From: Anaerocolumna jejuensis DSM 15929
GTDB taxonomy: Bacteria; Bacillota; Clostridia; Lachnospirales; Lachnospiraceae
Reading direction: 5' to 3'
Assembly: GCF_900142215.1 (NCBI RefSeq)
Contig: NZ_FRAC01000013.1
Span: 121,232 to 185,084, forward strand
DNA: 63,853 nt
Under the pieces are notes generated by a model. It saw only the letters and a list, made by a program, of their open reading frames with translations. It made no database searches and was not told the origin of the DNA. How positions within the stretch are numbered: position 1 is the stretch's first letter; every line of letters starts with the position of its first letter. Made by a program: the position numbers and the translations under genes. Shown here in pieces: positions 7,454 to 17,101 of this stretch.

Positions 7454-9265
7454 TTAATGCGGAAAAATGGCAATATTGTGCCGGTAACGGCTGTTGATTT
7501 CCCGTATTTTTTCAGGTGCGCATTTTGGTATCCGCTGGTAGGTGAGAAGACCGTTGGTTTCCTGTTCCACGTCGGATAACTGGGTATAACAAAAGCCGTA
7601 TATGTAATCCGACTGCTGGATATTGTCAATCACGAAACGGTACTGGTCTAAGAATTCCTCCTCGCTGCCGGCACTGGTGTAGCCCCAGCTTCCCTTTTCC
7701 GAATTGTTATAGTGGATTCCGCCGCATTCTGTTATGAGAATAGGCTGGCCCTGATATTTGTAGGGAGGTGCGAAGATATTTCTTCCGGCAGAATAGGGGG
7801 AGAGCAGTACGTCAAGGTCCGTGGTAAAACGCTTGAAGAAGGCCTGCTTATCCGGTTCCTTGCCGGTTCCATGAGCATAATTGTGGATTGCGCAGATATC
7901 CGTCCTGGTCTGCTCCCAGCCGTCATTATTGACAACAAGTCTGGCAGGGTCCAGAGCTTTCAGCATATGATACAGGGAAAGGGTATAATCCTGCTGCAGG
8001 GGATTTCTGCCGATATCGGGAACCGCCCAGCTTTCGTTAAAGGGAACCCAGGCTATGACGGAGGGATGGTTGTAATCCCTTTCAACAACCTCCATCCACT
8101 CCCGGATATAGCGCATAACGGCATTGTCCGTAAAAAGGCAGGCAGCAGGAACCTCCTCCCATACCACATACCCCAATCTGTCAGCCCAGTATAAGAAACG
8201 GGGGTCTTCTGTTTTCTGATGCTTTCTGCATCCGTTAAAGCCCATTTCCTTCATAATATTGATATCATACTGAAAGGCTTCGTCCTCCGGTGCAGTCAGG
8301 ATGCCCTCCGGCCAGTAGCCCTGGTCAAGGACCAGCTTTAAGTAATAGGGATGGTTGTTTAAATAAACAATACCGTTCTCGACGTGAATTTTTCTCATAC
8401 CGAAATAGCTTTCCACATAGTCATGAACTCCCTTAGGGGATTTTAAGGAAAAGGTGATATCATAGAGAGCGGGGTTTTCCGGGGACCAGGAGCGGCTGGC
8501 ACTGTGGTTGTTGGTATTGAAAATCTTATCGCCGGCCAGATGGATGCTTCTTTTGAACACGGTATTGCTGGTAATGGAGTAAGAATCCCTGCAAATCAAT
8601 TCCTTATTAAAGGTAACGGAAACCTCCAATGCCATATCGGGAACCAGACTGCTGAAAGTACATTCCAGGTCAAGGGTATCACAGTCAAAATCCGGTGTCA
8701 TCTTTATCCGGGTAATATTGACTGGGTTTACGGGTTCAAGCCAGACAGTCTGCCAGATACCGGAGGTCCTGGTGTACCAGATGCCGGCGCTTTTCTTTTC
8801 CCAGAACTGTTTTCCTCTGGGAATGGTCTCATCGGAGGCAGGGTCTTCTACCGCTACGGCAATGCTGTGGCTGGTAAGGGATTTTTGAAGACAGTGTGTG
8901 ATATCAAAAGAAAAGCCGGCGCTGCCTCCTTCGTGCCCGCCGCATAATTTTTCGTCAATGTAGACCTTGCAGCGGTAATCCACCGCACCAAAGTGCAGCA
9001 GAATATTCTTGTCCTCCCATTCTTTCGGAAGGGTAAAGGTACGCTTATAGAAGCACCTGTTGTGGATGGAAGTATCCTTGATCCCGCTGAGTTCACTTTC
9101 AAAACAAAAGGGAACCTCTATCTGTCCGGACAGGGAATGGGAATTCTTCTCCCAATGACAGCTTTCAGCTTCCCTGCTGTCATCAAAATCAAAATTCCAG
9201 GTTCCATTCAGACACTGCCATTCCTTCCGGACGAATTGGGGACGTGGGTATTCGGTACGTAGCAT
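7454..9265 (-). CDS. Glycoside hydrolase family 2 protein
   Basis: The 603 residues show the GH2 order: sugar-binding jelly roll (1-180), immunoglobulin-like sandwich (about 185-295) and TIM barrel (300-603). The acid/base is Glu411 in PFNESW and the nucleophile Glu513 in LITECGG. It lacks a signal peptide, so it is cytoplasmic. Family members include beta-galactosidases, glucuronidases, mannosidases and arabinopyranosidases; the sequence does not settle which. AGGAGG before the ATG at 9265 supports the start. It is 35 bases downstream of the GH43 lipoprotein gene, so the two are almost certainly co-transcribed. Confidence 0.92.
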   Translation of the reverse strand: MLRTEYPRPQFVRKEWQCLNGTWNFDFDDSREAESCHWEKNSHSLSGQIEVPFCFESELSGIKDTSIHNRCFYKRTFTLPKEWEDKNILLHFGAVDYRCKVYIDEKLCGGHEGGSAGFSFDITHCLQKSLTSHSIAVAVEDPASDETIPRGKQFWEKKSAGIWYTRTSGIWQTVWLEPVNPVNITRIKMTPDFDCDTLDLECTFSSLVPDMALEVSVTFNKELICRDSYSITSNTVFKRSIHLAGDKIFNTNNHSASRSWSPENPALYDITFSLKSPKGVHDYVESYFGMRKIHVENGIVYLNNHPYYLKLVLDQGYWPEGILTAPEDEAFQYDINIMKEMGFNGCRKHQKTEDPRFLYWADRLGYVVWEEVPAACLFTDNAVMRYIREWMEVVERDYNHPSVIAWVPFNESWAVPDIGRNPLQQDYTLSLYHMLKALDPARLVVNNDGWEQTRTDICAIHNYAHGTGKEPDKQAFFKRFTTDLDVLLSPYSAGRNIFAPPYKYQGQPILITECGGIHYNNSEKGSWGYTSAGSEEEFLDQYRFVIDNIQQSDYIYGFCYTQLSDVEQETNGLLTYQRIPKCAPEKIREINSRYRHNIAIFPH

Positions 9266-9300
9266 TGATAAAAACCTCCTAGGTATAAATGATTGTCTTA

Positions 9301-10812
9301 TTAATTCTGTCTTAAAAGCATGATTTCCGACAGGGAAATCTTATCGTTTGAATTTCTCGGTGTAAGTATCAGTTCAACCTTTGTGACAGTCTGTTCGTCG
9401 AAGCTGAGGATTGCCGCACGCTCATCGGTATCCTCGGAAAGGGGGCATTCCTCTGTTATGCAGCGGTCATCAAACACTGCTTTTACAGAAGAAAAATCCT
9501 GACCTTTTGCAACACCCCGGTAAACAAGGATATGGGAGAGCTTGACCGGCTTTTTAAAATCCAGGGTGACAGCTGCGGTTCCCTCTGCTGCTGACAGGCT
9601 GCAGTCATATTTGGAATCCTTCTGGTGCAGGGAAAAGATGCCGTCTGTCAGAAGGGAAGAGCCGGCAGCAGAGGCGGTTATTTTGGCATCGGCTGTAATA
9701 TTGGTATAGGAACCGTCGGAAGGGATGGGCTGGGAGCAGATGGTCGGTCCGTCCACATAGAGCTCACCCTTGTCTGTAAAGAGTACTTTGTCTATATTCA
9801 GTTTACGGTTGCCGCCGCCAGCCTTTGGGTCTGTGTGGGTATGATAGGCCATCCAGATTTCGGTACCGTCCGGTGAAAGGGCAAAGCTGTGGTGTCCTGT
9901 ACCGGATATGGTAGCAGAGCCGGCAGCGGTCAGAATAGGATTATTCTCCGATTTTGTATAGGGTCCCAGAGGAGAGGAGCTGGTAGCGTAACCTACGGAA
10001 TAGGACTGGTCGGCATAACAGTTTGCGGAATAGGAAAGGTAATAGGTACCCTTATGGCGGATAACCTCAGGACCTTCATTCCAGAGAGGATTTACCGATG
10101 CCTTCTCCCATTTCTGAGTGGGGGTGGTTAAAAGAACAGGTTCACCTGCGATAGAAAGCATATCATCACTTAAGGTTACACCGTAAATTTCGCTTTTCCT
10201 TATGCCCCCCGTCTCGTTCTCCGAACAGTCCCTGGAGAAATACAGATACTTGGAACCGTTGTCATCCACCAGCACATTGGCATCAATGGCCGCATAGCCC
10301 AGGTCGAACAAGGGCTCATTTTTTACGTCCTCAAAGGGACCCTCCGGTTTATCGGATACGGCAACTCCAATGCGGAGGCTTCCGGAATCTGCCCTGGCGG
10401 AATAATACATATAGTACTTATGGTCATATTCCACGACTTCCGGAGCCCAGAAGCTATCAACGCACCAGGAATCTGATTTTTTGGTGAAACACATATTTTT
10501 TCCGGACCAGTTGACCATATCCTTTGATTTCCAGCAATAATAGCCGTTTGCTGCCGAGGTGCAGTATAAATAATATGTATGATCGGAGACCTTCAATATA
10601 AACGGGTCACCGATTTGCGTGATGCCAAGGTCATTTTGGTAAAAAAGCTTATCGTTGGCAGGAGTCAGCTTACACGTTGTATAAGAGTTCACAGAATTAC
10701 AACCTCCTAATAAGAGAGTTAAGATACCGGTAACCAAAAAGCAGAAGGATACCCGGCACTTTTTTTTATTTATTGAAAGCGTTCTCTTCGCAGTTGAAAA
10801 TAATTGAAACAT
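9301..10812 (-). CDS. GH43 lipoprotein with C-terminal discoidin-like domain
   Basis: An N-terminal hydrophobic segment and the lipobox LLGGC indicate an extracellular lipoprotein anchored to the membrane. The GH43 propeller follows, with IGDPF (base Asp), FWAPEVV (the pKa position is Glu rather than Asp, as in some subfamilies) and NEGPEV (acid Glu). The last 130 residues look like an F5/8 (discoidin) carbohydrate-binding domain. It probably acts outside the cell on arabinan- or xylan-type side chains before import by the divergent ABC system. The start is less sure because the ribosome site before 10812 is weak. It is the first gene of the leftward operon. Confidence 0.88.
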   Translation of the reverse strand: MFQLFSTAKRTLSINKKKCRVSFCFLVTGILTLLLGGCNSVNSYTTCKLTPANDKLFYQNDLGITQIGDPFILKVSDHTYYLYCTSAANGYYCWKSKDMVNWSGKNMCFTKKSDSWCVDSFWAPEVVEYDHKYYMYYSARADSGSLRIGVAVSDKPEGPFEDVKNEPLFDLGYAAIDANVLVDDNGSKYLYFSRDCSENETGGIRKSEIYGVTLSDDMLSIAGEPVLLTTPTQKWEKASVNPLWNEGPEVIRHKGTYYLSYSANCYADQSYSVGYATSSSPLGPYTKSENNPILTAAGSATISGTGHHSFALSPDGTEIWMAYHTHTDPKAGGGNRKLNIDKVLFTDKGELYVDGPTICSQPIPSDGSYTNITADAKITASAAGSSLLTDGIFSLHQKDSKYDCSLSAAEGTAAVTLDFKKPVKLSHILVYRGVAKGQDFSSVKAVFDDRCITEECPLSEDTDERAAILSFDEQTVTKVELILTPRNSNDKISLSEIMLLRQN

Positions 10813-10861
10813 TCTTTTCTTGTTGAAAGTGTTATTTCAACGCACCTCCCCCTGACTTTTT

Positions 10862-11171
10862 TCGACAAGCTCCAACAGAATTGTAGGATTATCTTATGAG
10901 AAAGACGTAAATTACAACAAAAAAACTGTAATAAATGAAATACAGAATTTTCTGAGGAGCTTGTTGACTACTAAGTTACAATAAAATCAACTATATTACT
11001 ATACAAATAATGTCTAAAAAAACAGACTAATAATTGTGCAAAATTTTGTTATTTTAAAAAATATATAAAATAATTGAATTTATAATAAAATATACAAGAA
11101 AAATGAATAAGAATAAACAAACAGAAAAATTATAATAAATTATTGACTATGAAAACAAGACGTGCTATATT
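10862..11171. promoter_or_regulatory. Divergent control region with promoter and inverted repeats
   Basis: The 420-base AT-rich gap between divergent operons holds no gene. A rightward promoter is clear: TTGACT (11143-11148), 17 bases, TATATT (11166-11171). An inverted repeat CGACAAGCTCC (about 10863-10873) and GGAGCTTGTTG (about 10952-10962) brackets the leftward start region. A second pair, ATTACA...TGTAAT, lies near 10911-10935. These are candidate binding sites for the ArsR-like regulator encoded next door; that link is inference. Confidence 0.6.
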
Positions 11172-11232
11172 AAATTCATGAGAGATGTTAAATTACATAA
11201 ATAATGTAATATTCAAGAAAGGAGGAGATTAT

Positions 11233-12210
11233 TTGAAGATCAAGAAGAAAAGGATTGAACTTGACTTTGATAACAAGGAAAAAATCGTACTGGTGGGGAA
11301 GGCATTGTCTTCTGATATAAGGCTTGATATTTTAAATCTGCTGATTAACAAGTCGGTAAATATCAGTGAAATTGCAGGCACCTTTCAGATTCCCCTGTCT
11401 TCCGCAGCACTGCATGTGAAGGTACTGGAAGAAGCAGGTATGATAACGGCGACAGAGCAGCCGGGAGTAAGAGGGGCGCAGAAGGTATGCGGCATTGCCT
11501 TTGAAGACATTTACTTTAATGCCTTCCGCCATAAAATGGACAGGGACAATATAAAAGTCTACCACTTCCCTATGGGAATCGGAAACTACTATAACTGCAG
11601 GGTGAATGAAAGGTGCGGTATCATCAGTGAACACTCCTATCTGGGAGTGGAAGATTCTCCTTACGGTTTTTATTCGGAGAACAGACAGGAAGCTCAGTTG
11701 ATCTGGCTTGCGTCGGGGTATCTGGAATACCGTTTTCCCAATTACATGCTAAAGAAGAACAAGGTAAAAGAATTATCCTTTTCTTTTGAAGTCTGCTCGG
11801 AAGCACCGGGATATCAGAATGACTGGCCTTCTGATATTACTGTGTGGGTCAATGAGAGGGAGGTCGCAACGATTTATTCCAAAGGAGATTTTGGGGGCAG
11901 AAGAGGACATCTGAATCCGGATTGGTGGAGTGATACCATGACCCAGTATGGGGTCTTAAAGAATATAACCGTGAATGACCAGGGCTGTTTTCAGGACCTG
12001 CTGAAAACCTCGGATGAAACAATGAATACACTTGGTATCTGTGACGGTTATTATATCAGCTTTCAAATTGGGGTAAAGTCTGATGCTAAAAATCTAGGAG
12101 GAATGAATCTGTTCGGAGAAAAATTCGGGGATTTCGCCCAGGGCATCATTATGAGCGTGCAGATGGACAGCAGCGAGGAGGATGAGCCTGAGGCAGAGGA
12201 AGAGTTTTAA
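11233..12210 (+). CDS. ArsR-type winged-helix regulator with C-terminal sensor domain
   Basis: The start is TTG at 11233, 5 bases after GGAGGAG; the frame back to 11185 has no ribosome site. Residues about 15-95 form an ArsR-like HTH (LSSDIRLDILNLLINKS... SEIAGTFQIPLSSAALHVKVLEEAG region, cited here in part as SSAALHVKVLEEAG). The remaining 220 residues are a beta-rich domain with DWPSDITVWVNE and GHLNPDWW, found with carbohydrate operons in Clostridia. It lacks the Cys pairs of metal-sensing ArsR proteins, so it more likely senses a sugar. It leads the operon with the solute-binding protein and permeases and is divergent from the glycosidases it probably controls. Confidence 0.85.
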   Translation: MKIKKKRIELDFDNKEKIVLVGKALSSDIRLDILNLLINKSVNISEIAGTFQIPLSSAALHVKVLEEAGMITATEQPGVRGAQKVCGIAFEDIYFNAFRHKMDRDNIKVYHFPMGIGNYYNCRVNERCGIISEHSYLGVEDSPYGFYSENRQEAQLIWLASGYLEYRFPNYMLKKNKVKELSFSFEVCSEAPGYQNDWPSDITVWVNEREVATIYSKGDFGGRRGHLNPDWWSDTMTQYGVLKNITVNDQGCFQDLLKTSDETMNTLGICDGYYISFQIGVKSDAKNLGGMNLFGEKFGDFAQGIIMSVQMDSSEEDEPEAEEEF

Positions 12211-12251
12211 GAATTGCAAGTTCATTGAAAATTAGAGGAGGTAATTTTATT

Positions 12252-14000
12252 ATGGCTATAAGGCATAAGAAACTGATTAGCTGCCTGCTGGTTGTTATAT
12301 TTTTATTTACAATGCTTTCGGGGTGCAGCAGCAAAAGTGAAAAGGTTAGCAAAAATTCGGATAATAATGCTGCCACAAAGGAAGCAGAGCCTGCAAAGGA
12401 GGTTAAGGCCAATCCTCTTGCAGCAAAGATAGCAGGAAATACTACACCTTCCGATGAGGAAAAAACGATGGTAAATGACACCCTGGAAGACAGCTATCTG
12501 GGAGATGTTTTCGATACCAAGATACCCAATAATTATTCAGCCTATCCCATGGATGCGACGCTGGATGTCTGGATGCCTTCCAATTCCATTTTGGCTTCCG
12601 TTTGTGATGACGTAAATAAACAGAGGGTATTTACTCAGATCGAGAAGCTGACCGGAGTTAAGATTAATTTTATCATACCACCTTTGGGAGAGGAAACAAC
12701 GAATTTTAATCTGATGATAGCATCCGGTGAGCTTCCTGACATTATCATAGATGCCGGAAGATATACGGGAGGTATTGCAGCAGGTATTGCGGACGGTGCC
12801 TACCTGAAGCTGAATGATATTATAGAGAAAGATATGCCGAATTATTCTGCATGGCGTAATTCCGATGAAGAGAGACGTGTTACCTCTGTTTTGGATGATG
12901 GCTCCATCGGTGCTGTATACGGCCTTGCACCTTACAATGAATGGTGCTGGTTCGGCATGCTGATTAAACAGGAGGCCCTGGACAAAACAGGTCTGGCAGT
13001 TCCTGAGACTATTGATGAATGGCATGATTTCTTATTGGCTGCCAAGAAGGCGGGCTATAAGGAGCCTCTTAATTATGGATCTACCTACGGGCAGGTTTTT
13101 ACCGGCTGCTTAAACGGTGCTTACGGCGTTTGGGACTGGATGTATGTTAACAAGGACGGAAAGGCGGCCTGGGGACCTTCAGCCGACGGAGCCAAGGAAT
13201 ACCTGACCATGATGAGACAGTGGAATTCCGAAGGCCTGTTCAATAAGGACTGGGCTACGGCAGACTTTAACCAGAGAATGTCGGAAGCAGCCTCCGGTGA
13301 CTGTGCTGCCATGATGGATTCCCCGGATACCATGTGGGGATACTGGAAGCAGGATAACAGCATTGATTTCGTAGGAGCCTTAAATCCTGTGTTAAAGAAG
13401 GGTGATAAGCCTCAGCAGACCTATAAGAACTTTAAATCCACCGGAACCGTTGCTGCTATTACCACACAGTGCGACAATGTAAAAGCAGCCTGTGCCTTCC
13501 TGGATTTTGCCTTTACGAAGAAGGGCTGGGAAATCTATAACTACGGTACTTACGGCGATGTTCACTTAATTAATGACAAGGGCATGCCATATTTCCCGGA
13601 GGATGGATTGATGTACAATGATCCCGATAAACAGCCCCTGTCCAATCTGATTTGGAAATACCGTGTACATTCCTTTGCCAACATCCGTGACGAGCATAAT
13701 TCCAATCCCCTTATTACCGCAAAGGGAAGCTATTCCGGTAAAATCCGTGAATACTGGACTGCCAATACCGATGACTCTGTGACCATGCCTCCGGTAAGCT
13801 TTACTTCCGAGGAGAGTGCAAGAGAAGGTGAGCTTGGAACGATTCTTTCTACCTTAAGAAATGAATATTTTGCCAAAATTGTTATGGGCCAGCTTCCTGT
13901 AAGTGCATATGATGAATTCTTAAAGAAAGCAAAGACCCAGGGAATGGATGAGTTTGTCCAATTATGGCAGACTGCTCTGGAACGTTACAATGCCAGATAA
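12252..14000 (+). CDS. Oligosaccharide ABC transporter solute-binding lipoprotein (LipO/YtcQ-like)
   Basis: The 582-residue lipoprotein has the lipobox MLSGC, then a Ser/Asn/Glu-rich linker and a family 1 solute-binding fold. The length of nearly 600 residues is typical of the LplA/LipO group that serves LplB-YtcP permeases. GAGGAGGT supports the ATG at 12252 rather than the in-frame one at 12225. It follows the regulator by 41 bases. It would capture oligosaccharides released by the GH43 lipoprotein. A stem-loop follows the gene. Confidence 0.92.
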   Translation: MAIRHKKLISCLLVVIFLFTMLSGCSSKSEKVSKNSDNNAATKEAEPAKEVKANPLAAKIAGNTTPSDEEKTMVNDTLEDSYLGDVFDTKIPNNYSAYPMDATLDVWMPSNSILASVCDDVNKQRVFTQIEKLTGVKINFIIPPLGEETTNFNLMIASGELPDIIIDAGRYTGGIAAGIADGAYLKLNDIIEKDMPNYSAWRNSDEERRVTSVLDDGSIGAVYGLAPYNEWCWFGMLIKQEALDKTGLAVPETIDEWHDFLLAAKKAGYKEPLNYGSTYGQVFTGCLNGAYGVWDWMYVNKDGKAAWGPSADGAKEYLTMMRQWNSEGLFNKDWATADFNQRMSEAASGDCAAMMDSPDTMWGYWKQDNSIDFVGALNPVLKKGDKPQQTYKNFKSTGTVAAITTQCDNVKAACAFLDFAFTKKGWEIYNYGTYGDVHLINDKGMPYFPEDGLMYNDPDKQPLSNLIWKYRVHSFANIRDEHNSNPLITAKGSYSGKIREYWTANTDDSVTMPPVSFTSEESAREGELGTILSTLRNEYFAKIVMGQLPVSAYDEFLKKAKTQGMDEFVQLWQTALERYNAR

Positions 14001-14056
14001 CAGAGCTTAATGTTCCGGTAATATATTCATTTTAAAAGAATATCAGAAATGTTCTG

Positions 14057-14088
14057 CGGGCTGTTAAGCATGGAGCTATAGCAGCCCG
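14057..14088 (+). promoter_or_regulatory. Stem-loop between binding-protein and permease genes
   Basis: CGGGCTG (14057-14063) pairs with CAGCCCG (14082-14088) around an 18-base loop. There is no U-run. Such structures between a binding-protein gene and its permeases often protect the upstream mRNA 3' end so that more binding protein is made. Confidence 0.6.
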
Positions 14089-14130
14089 GGAACCTTTCGG
14101 ACATATTCAGGTGGAAACAGGGGGTGCCTT

Positions 14131-15087
14131 TTGAGTAAGAGAAAGAAACAGGAAATTGTAAAAAGGAAAAACGGCTTGACCATGGAGTTGATACGCAAGG
14201 ATTTTAAGAAGAACTATTTTGCTTATCTGCTTATTCTGCCTGTTTTAGCCTGGTACATTATATTTTGCTATGGACCTATGTGGGGAATTACCATAGCATT
14301 TAAGAATTATAAACCTCTGCTTGGCTTTGATGCCAGTAAGTGGGTTGGGTTAAAATACTTTGAGGATTTTTTTAAGGGACCTTATTTTTTCAGGACGGTT
14401 AAGAATACCCTTATGCTAAATGTATGGGGCCTGGCCTTTGGTTTTACCTCACCAATTATTCTGGCCTTACTGCTGAATGAAATACGGGGTAAGTTTTTTA
14501 AGAAAACGGTTCAGACAATAACCTATATGCCGCACTTTATTTCCCTGGTGGTTATTGCAGGTATGATACATATATTTACCCAGTCAGGCGGCATCATAAC
14601 CCAGATGGTGGATTTTATAACAGGAACGGAGCATTCTTCCCTGCTTGGTTATTCCAATATGTTCAGGCCAATTTACACCTTTTCCGGAATCTGGCAGAAT
14701 GTGGGCTGGGACAGTATTATCTATCTCTCTGCCATGAGCTCCATTGATCCTGGACTGTACGAGGCTGCGGAAATAGACGGGGCCGGAAGATTAAAAAAGA
14801 TGTGGCATATTACCCTGCCGCAGATACAGCCCACTATAATTATACTTTTTATATTTGCTGTGGGCGGCTTGATGGGGTCCAGCCATGAAAAGATTATTTT
14901 ACTGTATAATTCATTGACCTATGATACTGCGGATGTTATTGCGTCCTATGTATACCGGAGAGGTCTGCAGGAGGCGAGCTACAGCTTTGCAACGGCGGTG
15001 GGTCTTGTAAGCGCGGTGATAAACTTCCTGTTGCTGTGGGCTACCAATAAGATTGCAAAGAAATATTCCGAGGTCAGTATATGGTAA
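14131..15087 (+). CDS. Sugar ABC transporter permease (LplB-like)
   Basis: This 318-residue protein has six transmembrane segments and the EAA loop YEAAEIDGAGRLKKMWHITLP near residue 210-230, which contacts the ATPase. The start is TTG at 14131 behind AGGGGGTG. It pairs with the permease that follows and with the LipO-like binding protein. No ATPase gene is present; Firmicutes often use a shared MsmK-type ATPase from another locus. Confidence 0.92.
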   Translation: MSKRKKQEIVKRKNGLTMELIRKDFKKNYFAYLLILPVLAWYIIFCYGPMWGITIAFKNYKPLLGFDASKWVGLKYFEDFFKGPYFFRTVKNTLMLNVWGLAFGFTSPIILALLLNEIRGKFFKKTVQTITYMPHFISLVVIAGMIHIFTQSGGIITQMVDFITGTEHSSLLGYSNMFRPIYTFSGIWQNVGWDSIIYLSAMSSIDPGLYEAAEIDGAGRLKKMWHITLPQIQPTIIILFIFAVGGLMGSSHEKIILLYNSLTYDTADVIASYVYRRGLQEASYSFATAVGLVSAVINFLLLWATNKIAKKYSEVSIW

Positions 15088-15098
15088 GGAGGACAGGC

Positions 15099-16037
15099 AT
15101 GAAGAATACAGATTCAAAATATAAGGAGAAAAGCACCATCGGCAGATGGAAATGGAGCAATGTAACATTCAATGTGTTCAACTATATATTTTTGACCTTC
15201 TTTACATTAATCTGCCTCTATCCGATTCTGCACATTGCTTTTGCTTCCGTCAGTAATCCCAATGAACTGATGGCGCATCAGGGACTGCTTCTTAAGCCCC
15301 TTGGTTTTACGGTAAACGGATACAAGCTGGTATTTAGGGATAACAGTATTTTCACGGGATTTCGCAATACGGCGGTCTATGTATTCGCAGGTACTTTTAT
15401 CAATATGGCGGTTACCATTATGGGAGCTTATGCCCTTTCCAGAAAGGAACTGCTATGGAAAACGCCCATTATGATTATAGTTACCATAACGATGTTTTTC
15501 GGTGGGGGATTGATTCCCTGGTTCCTCCTTATGAAGCAGATAGGTTTATACAATAACGTGATGGCTATGCTGATTCCCACTGCTTTAAATACCTGGAACA
15601 TGATTATACTCCGCACCGGATTCCAGGCTGTGCCCCAGGAGCTGGAGGAAGCAGCGGTTATGGACGGAGCCAGCCAGGCCAAGATACTGATGAAGGTAAT
15701 CCTTCCTCTGTCGAAGCCGGTACTTGCAGTAATCCTGCTATATTATCTGGTGGGCAATTGGAATTCCTGGTTTAACGCCATGGTCTTGTTAAAGGACAGG
15801 GGGCTTTTCCCGTTACAGCTGCTTTTAAAGGAAATACTGGTAACTAATGATTCCACTATGGCAACGGTGGGAAGTGCCGGCGGCGTTTCCATTAACAGTG
15901 TACAGGGTGCAACGGCCTACAGGGAACTGGTAAAATACTGTGTTATTGTAGTAGCTACCGCACCAATTCTGGTTATTTACCCCTTCCTGCAAAGATACTT
16001 TGTAAAAGGCGTTTACGTAGGTTCTATAAAAGGATAG
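15099..16037 (+). CDS. Sugar ABC transporter permease (YtcP-like)
   Basis: This is a 312-residue membrane protein with six segments and an EAA loop (LEEAAVMDGASQAKILMKVILP, partly cited). AAGGAGG lies right before the ATG at 15099; an in-frame ATG at 15081 overlaps the previous stop but has no ribosome site. It forms the second half of the permease dimer with the upstream gene. It is the last gene of the operon and is followed by a long stem-loop terminator. Confidence 0.92.
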   Translation: MKNTDSKYKEKSTIGRWKWSNVTFNVFNYIFLTFFTLICLYPILHIAFASVSNPNELMAHQGLLLKPLGFTVNGYKLVFRDNSIFTGFRNTAVYVFAGTFINMAVTIMGAYALSRKELLWKTPIMIIVTITMFFGGGLIPWFLLMKQIGLYNNVMAMLIPTALNTWNMIILRTGFQAVPQELEEAAVMDGASQAKILMKVILPLSKPVLAVILLYYLVGNWNSWFNAMVLLKDRGLFPLQLLLKEILVTNDSTMATVGSAGGVSINSVQGATAYRELVKYCVIVVATAPILVIYPFLQRYFVKGVYVGSIKG

Positions 16038-16040
16038 AAA

Positions 16041-16130
16041 AAGCTCCATGCCATTCCTGGTATCGCTGATAGACAGAAAATTGTCTTTTAAACATGCGAT
16101 TACAGGAAAGTCATGGAGCTTCTTTCTTGT
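16041..16130 (+). terminator. Long stem-loop terminator after the oligosaccharide ABC operon
   Basis: AAGCTCCATG at 16041 pairs with CATGGAGCTT at about 16112-16121, extended inward by ATTCCTG/CAGGAA. It is followed by a T-rich stretch TCTTTCTTGTTATTTT. Confidence 0.85.
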
Positions 16131-16161
16131 TATTTTACCTTACAGTCTTAATAAGGATATC

Positions 16162-16303
16162 AGAATGTCGTGGTTATAGAATGTCGTGGTTATAGAATGT
16201 CGTGGCTATAGTATATCATGGCTATAGAATGTCATGGCTAAAGAATGACATGTTTATAGAGTGCTATGTTTACAGTAAGCTAAGTCTATAGAATGTATGC
16301 CTG
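16162..16303. repeat. 16-bp tandem repeat
   Basis: About nine copies of AGAATGTCGTGGTTAT run with a strict 16-base period from 16162. The first two or three are near identical, and the copies decay toward the nitroreductase stop at 16316. There is no open frame of note. Confidence 0.88.
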
Positions 16304-16315
16304 GAGTATACAAAT

Positions 16316-16936
16316 CTATTTATATACCACATATTCCTTCGGAGGTTTCCGATAGCCCCTGACACGAAAGCTGGTCTTGTCCATTTTTCCCATGGTTATC
16401 ATAAGGATGGGGATTTCATTCTCAGGAATATCAAAGATTTCTCTGGTCTTATCAAAATCAAAGTATATCATAGGGCAAGTATCCCATTCCAAATCCTTGG
16501 CAAGAAGCATGAACAGCATGGCGGAAAGAGAGGCATTGCGGATTGCTTCGTCTCTCTGAAAAGGCTCCCCTCCGTTTTCATAGAGGGAAAAAATAGCTGA
16601 GAGCATGTCATCATATTCTTCTTCATCAATAATATTTAAGAATTTGGAACTTTCATATATATCAGGAGCTTTCTTGTAAGCATCCAGATCCCCGGTTACA
16701 ATAATAACGGCGGAAGCAGTGGTTACCTTATATTGCCTGTAAGCCGCCTGATACAGCTTTTCTATAACTTCCGGACTTTCTCCCACATAATAATGGGCAT
16801 GCTGCAGATTATAGCAGGAGGGAGCCTGTGAAAGATTTTCAAAGATTGCCTCAAAATCCTTTCTTGGTATTTGTTCTCCCTTAATAAATTTATTTGCGGA
16901 TCTTCTTTCGGTTACTACCTTTAGAAATTCACTCAT
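16316..16936 (-). CDS. Nitroreductase family protein
   Basis: This 206-residue protein starts with the family FMN-binding signature (VTERRSANKF). It continues with SQAPSCYNLQHAHYYV, where the conserved Ser/Asn near the flavin sits, and ends with the usual RGYRKPP tail. These enzymes use FMN and NAD(P)H to reduce nitro compounds, quinones or related substrates. The start at 16936 has AAGGAAC upstream; the frame running to 16993 is not supported. It is a single gene facing left, flanked by a 16-bp repeat and by the 232-bp palindromes. Confidence 0.88.
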   Translation of the reverse strand: MSEFLKVVTERRSANKFIKGEQIPRKDFEAIFENLSQAPSCYNLQHAHYYVGESPEVIEKLYQAAYRQYKVTTASAVIIVTGDLDAYKKAPDIYESSKFLNIIDEEEYDDMLSAIFSLYENGGEPFQRDEAIRNASLSAMLFMLLAKDLEWDTCPMIYFDFDKTREIFDIPENEIPILMITMGKMDKTSFRVRGYRKPPKEYVVYK

Positions 16937-17101
16937 CTTTTGTTCCTTTCCAGCTCTATGTAAGCATAGAATGCCACTTGATAATGAAATCATAACTCTT
17001 TTACCAGTTCATGTCAATCATACTGCTTACACGGTATGCGACTTACGTATTTATCTTGTGAGGATTGTAGTAATGGGAAAAGGGGGGGATTGGGAACGGA
17101 T

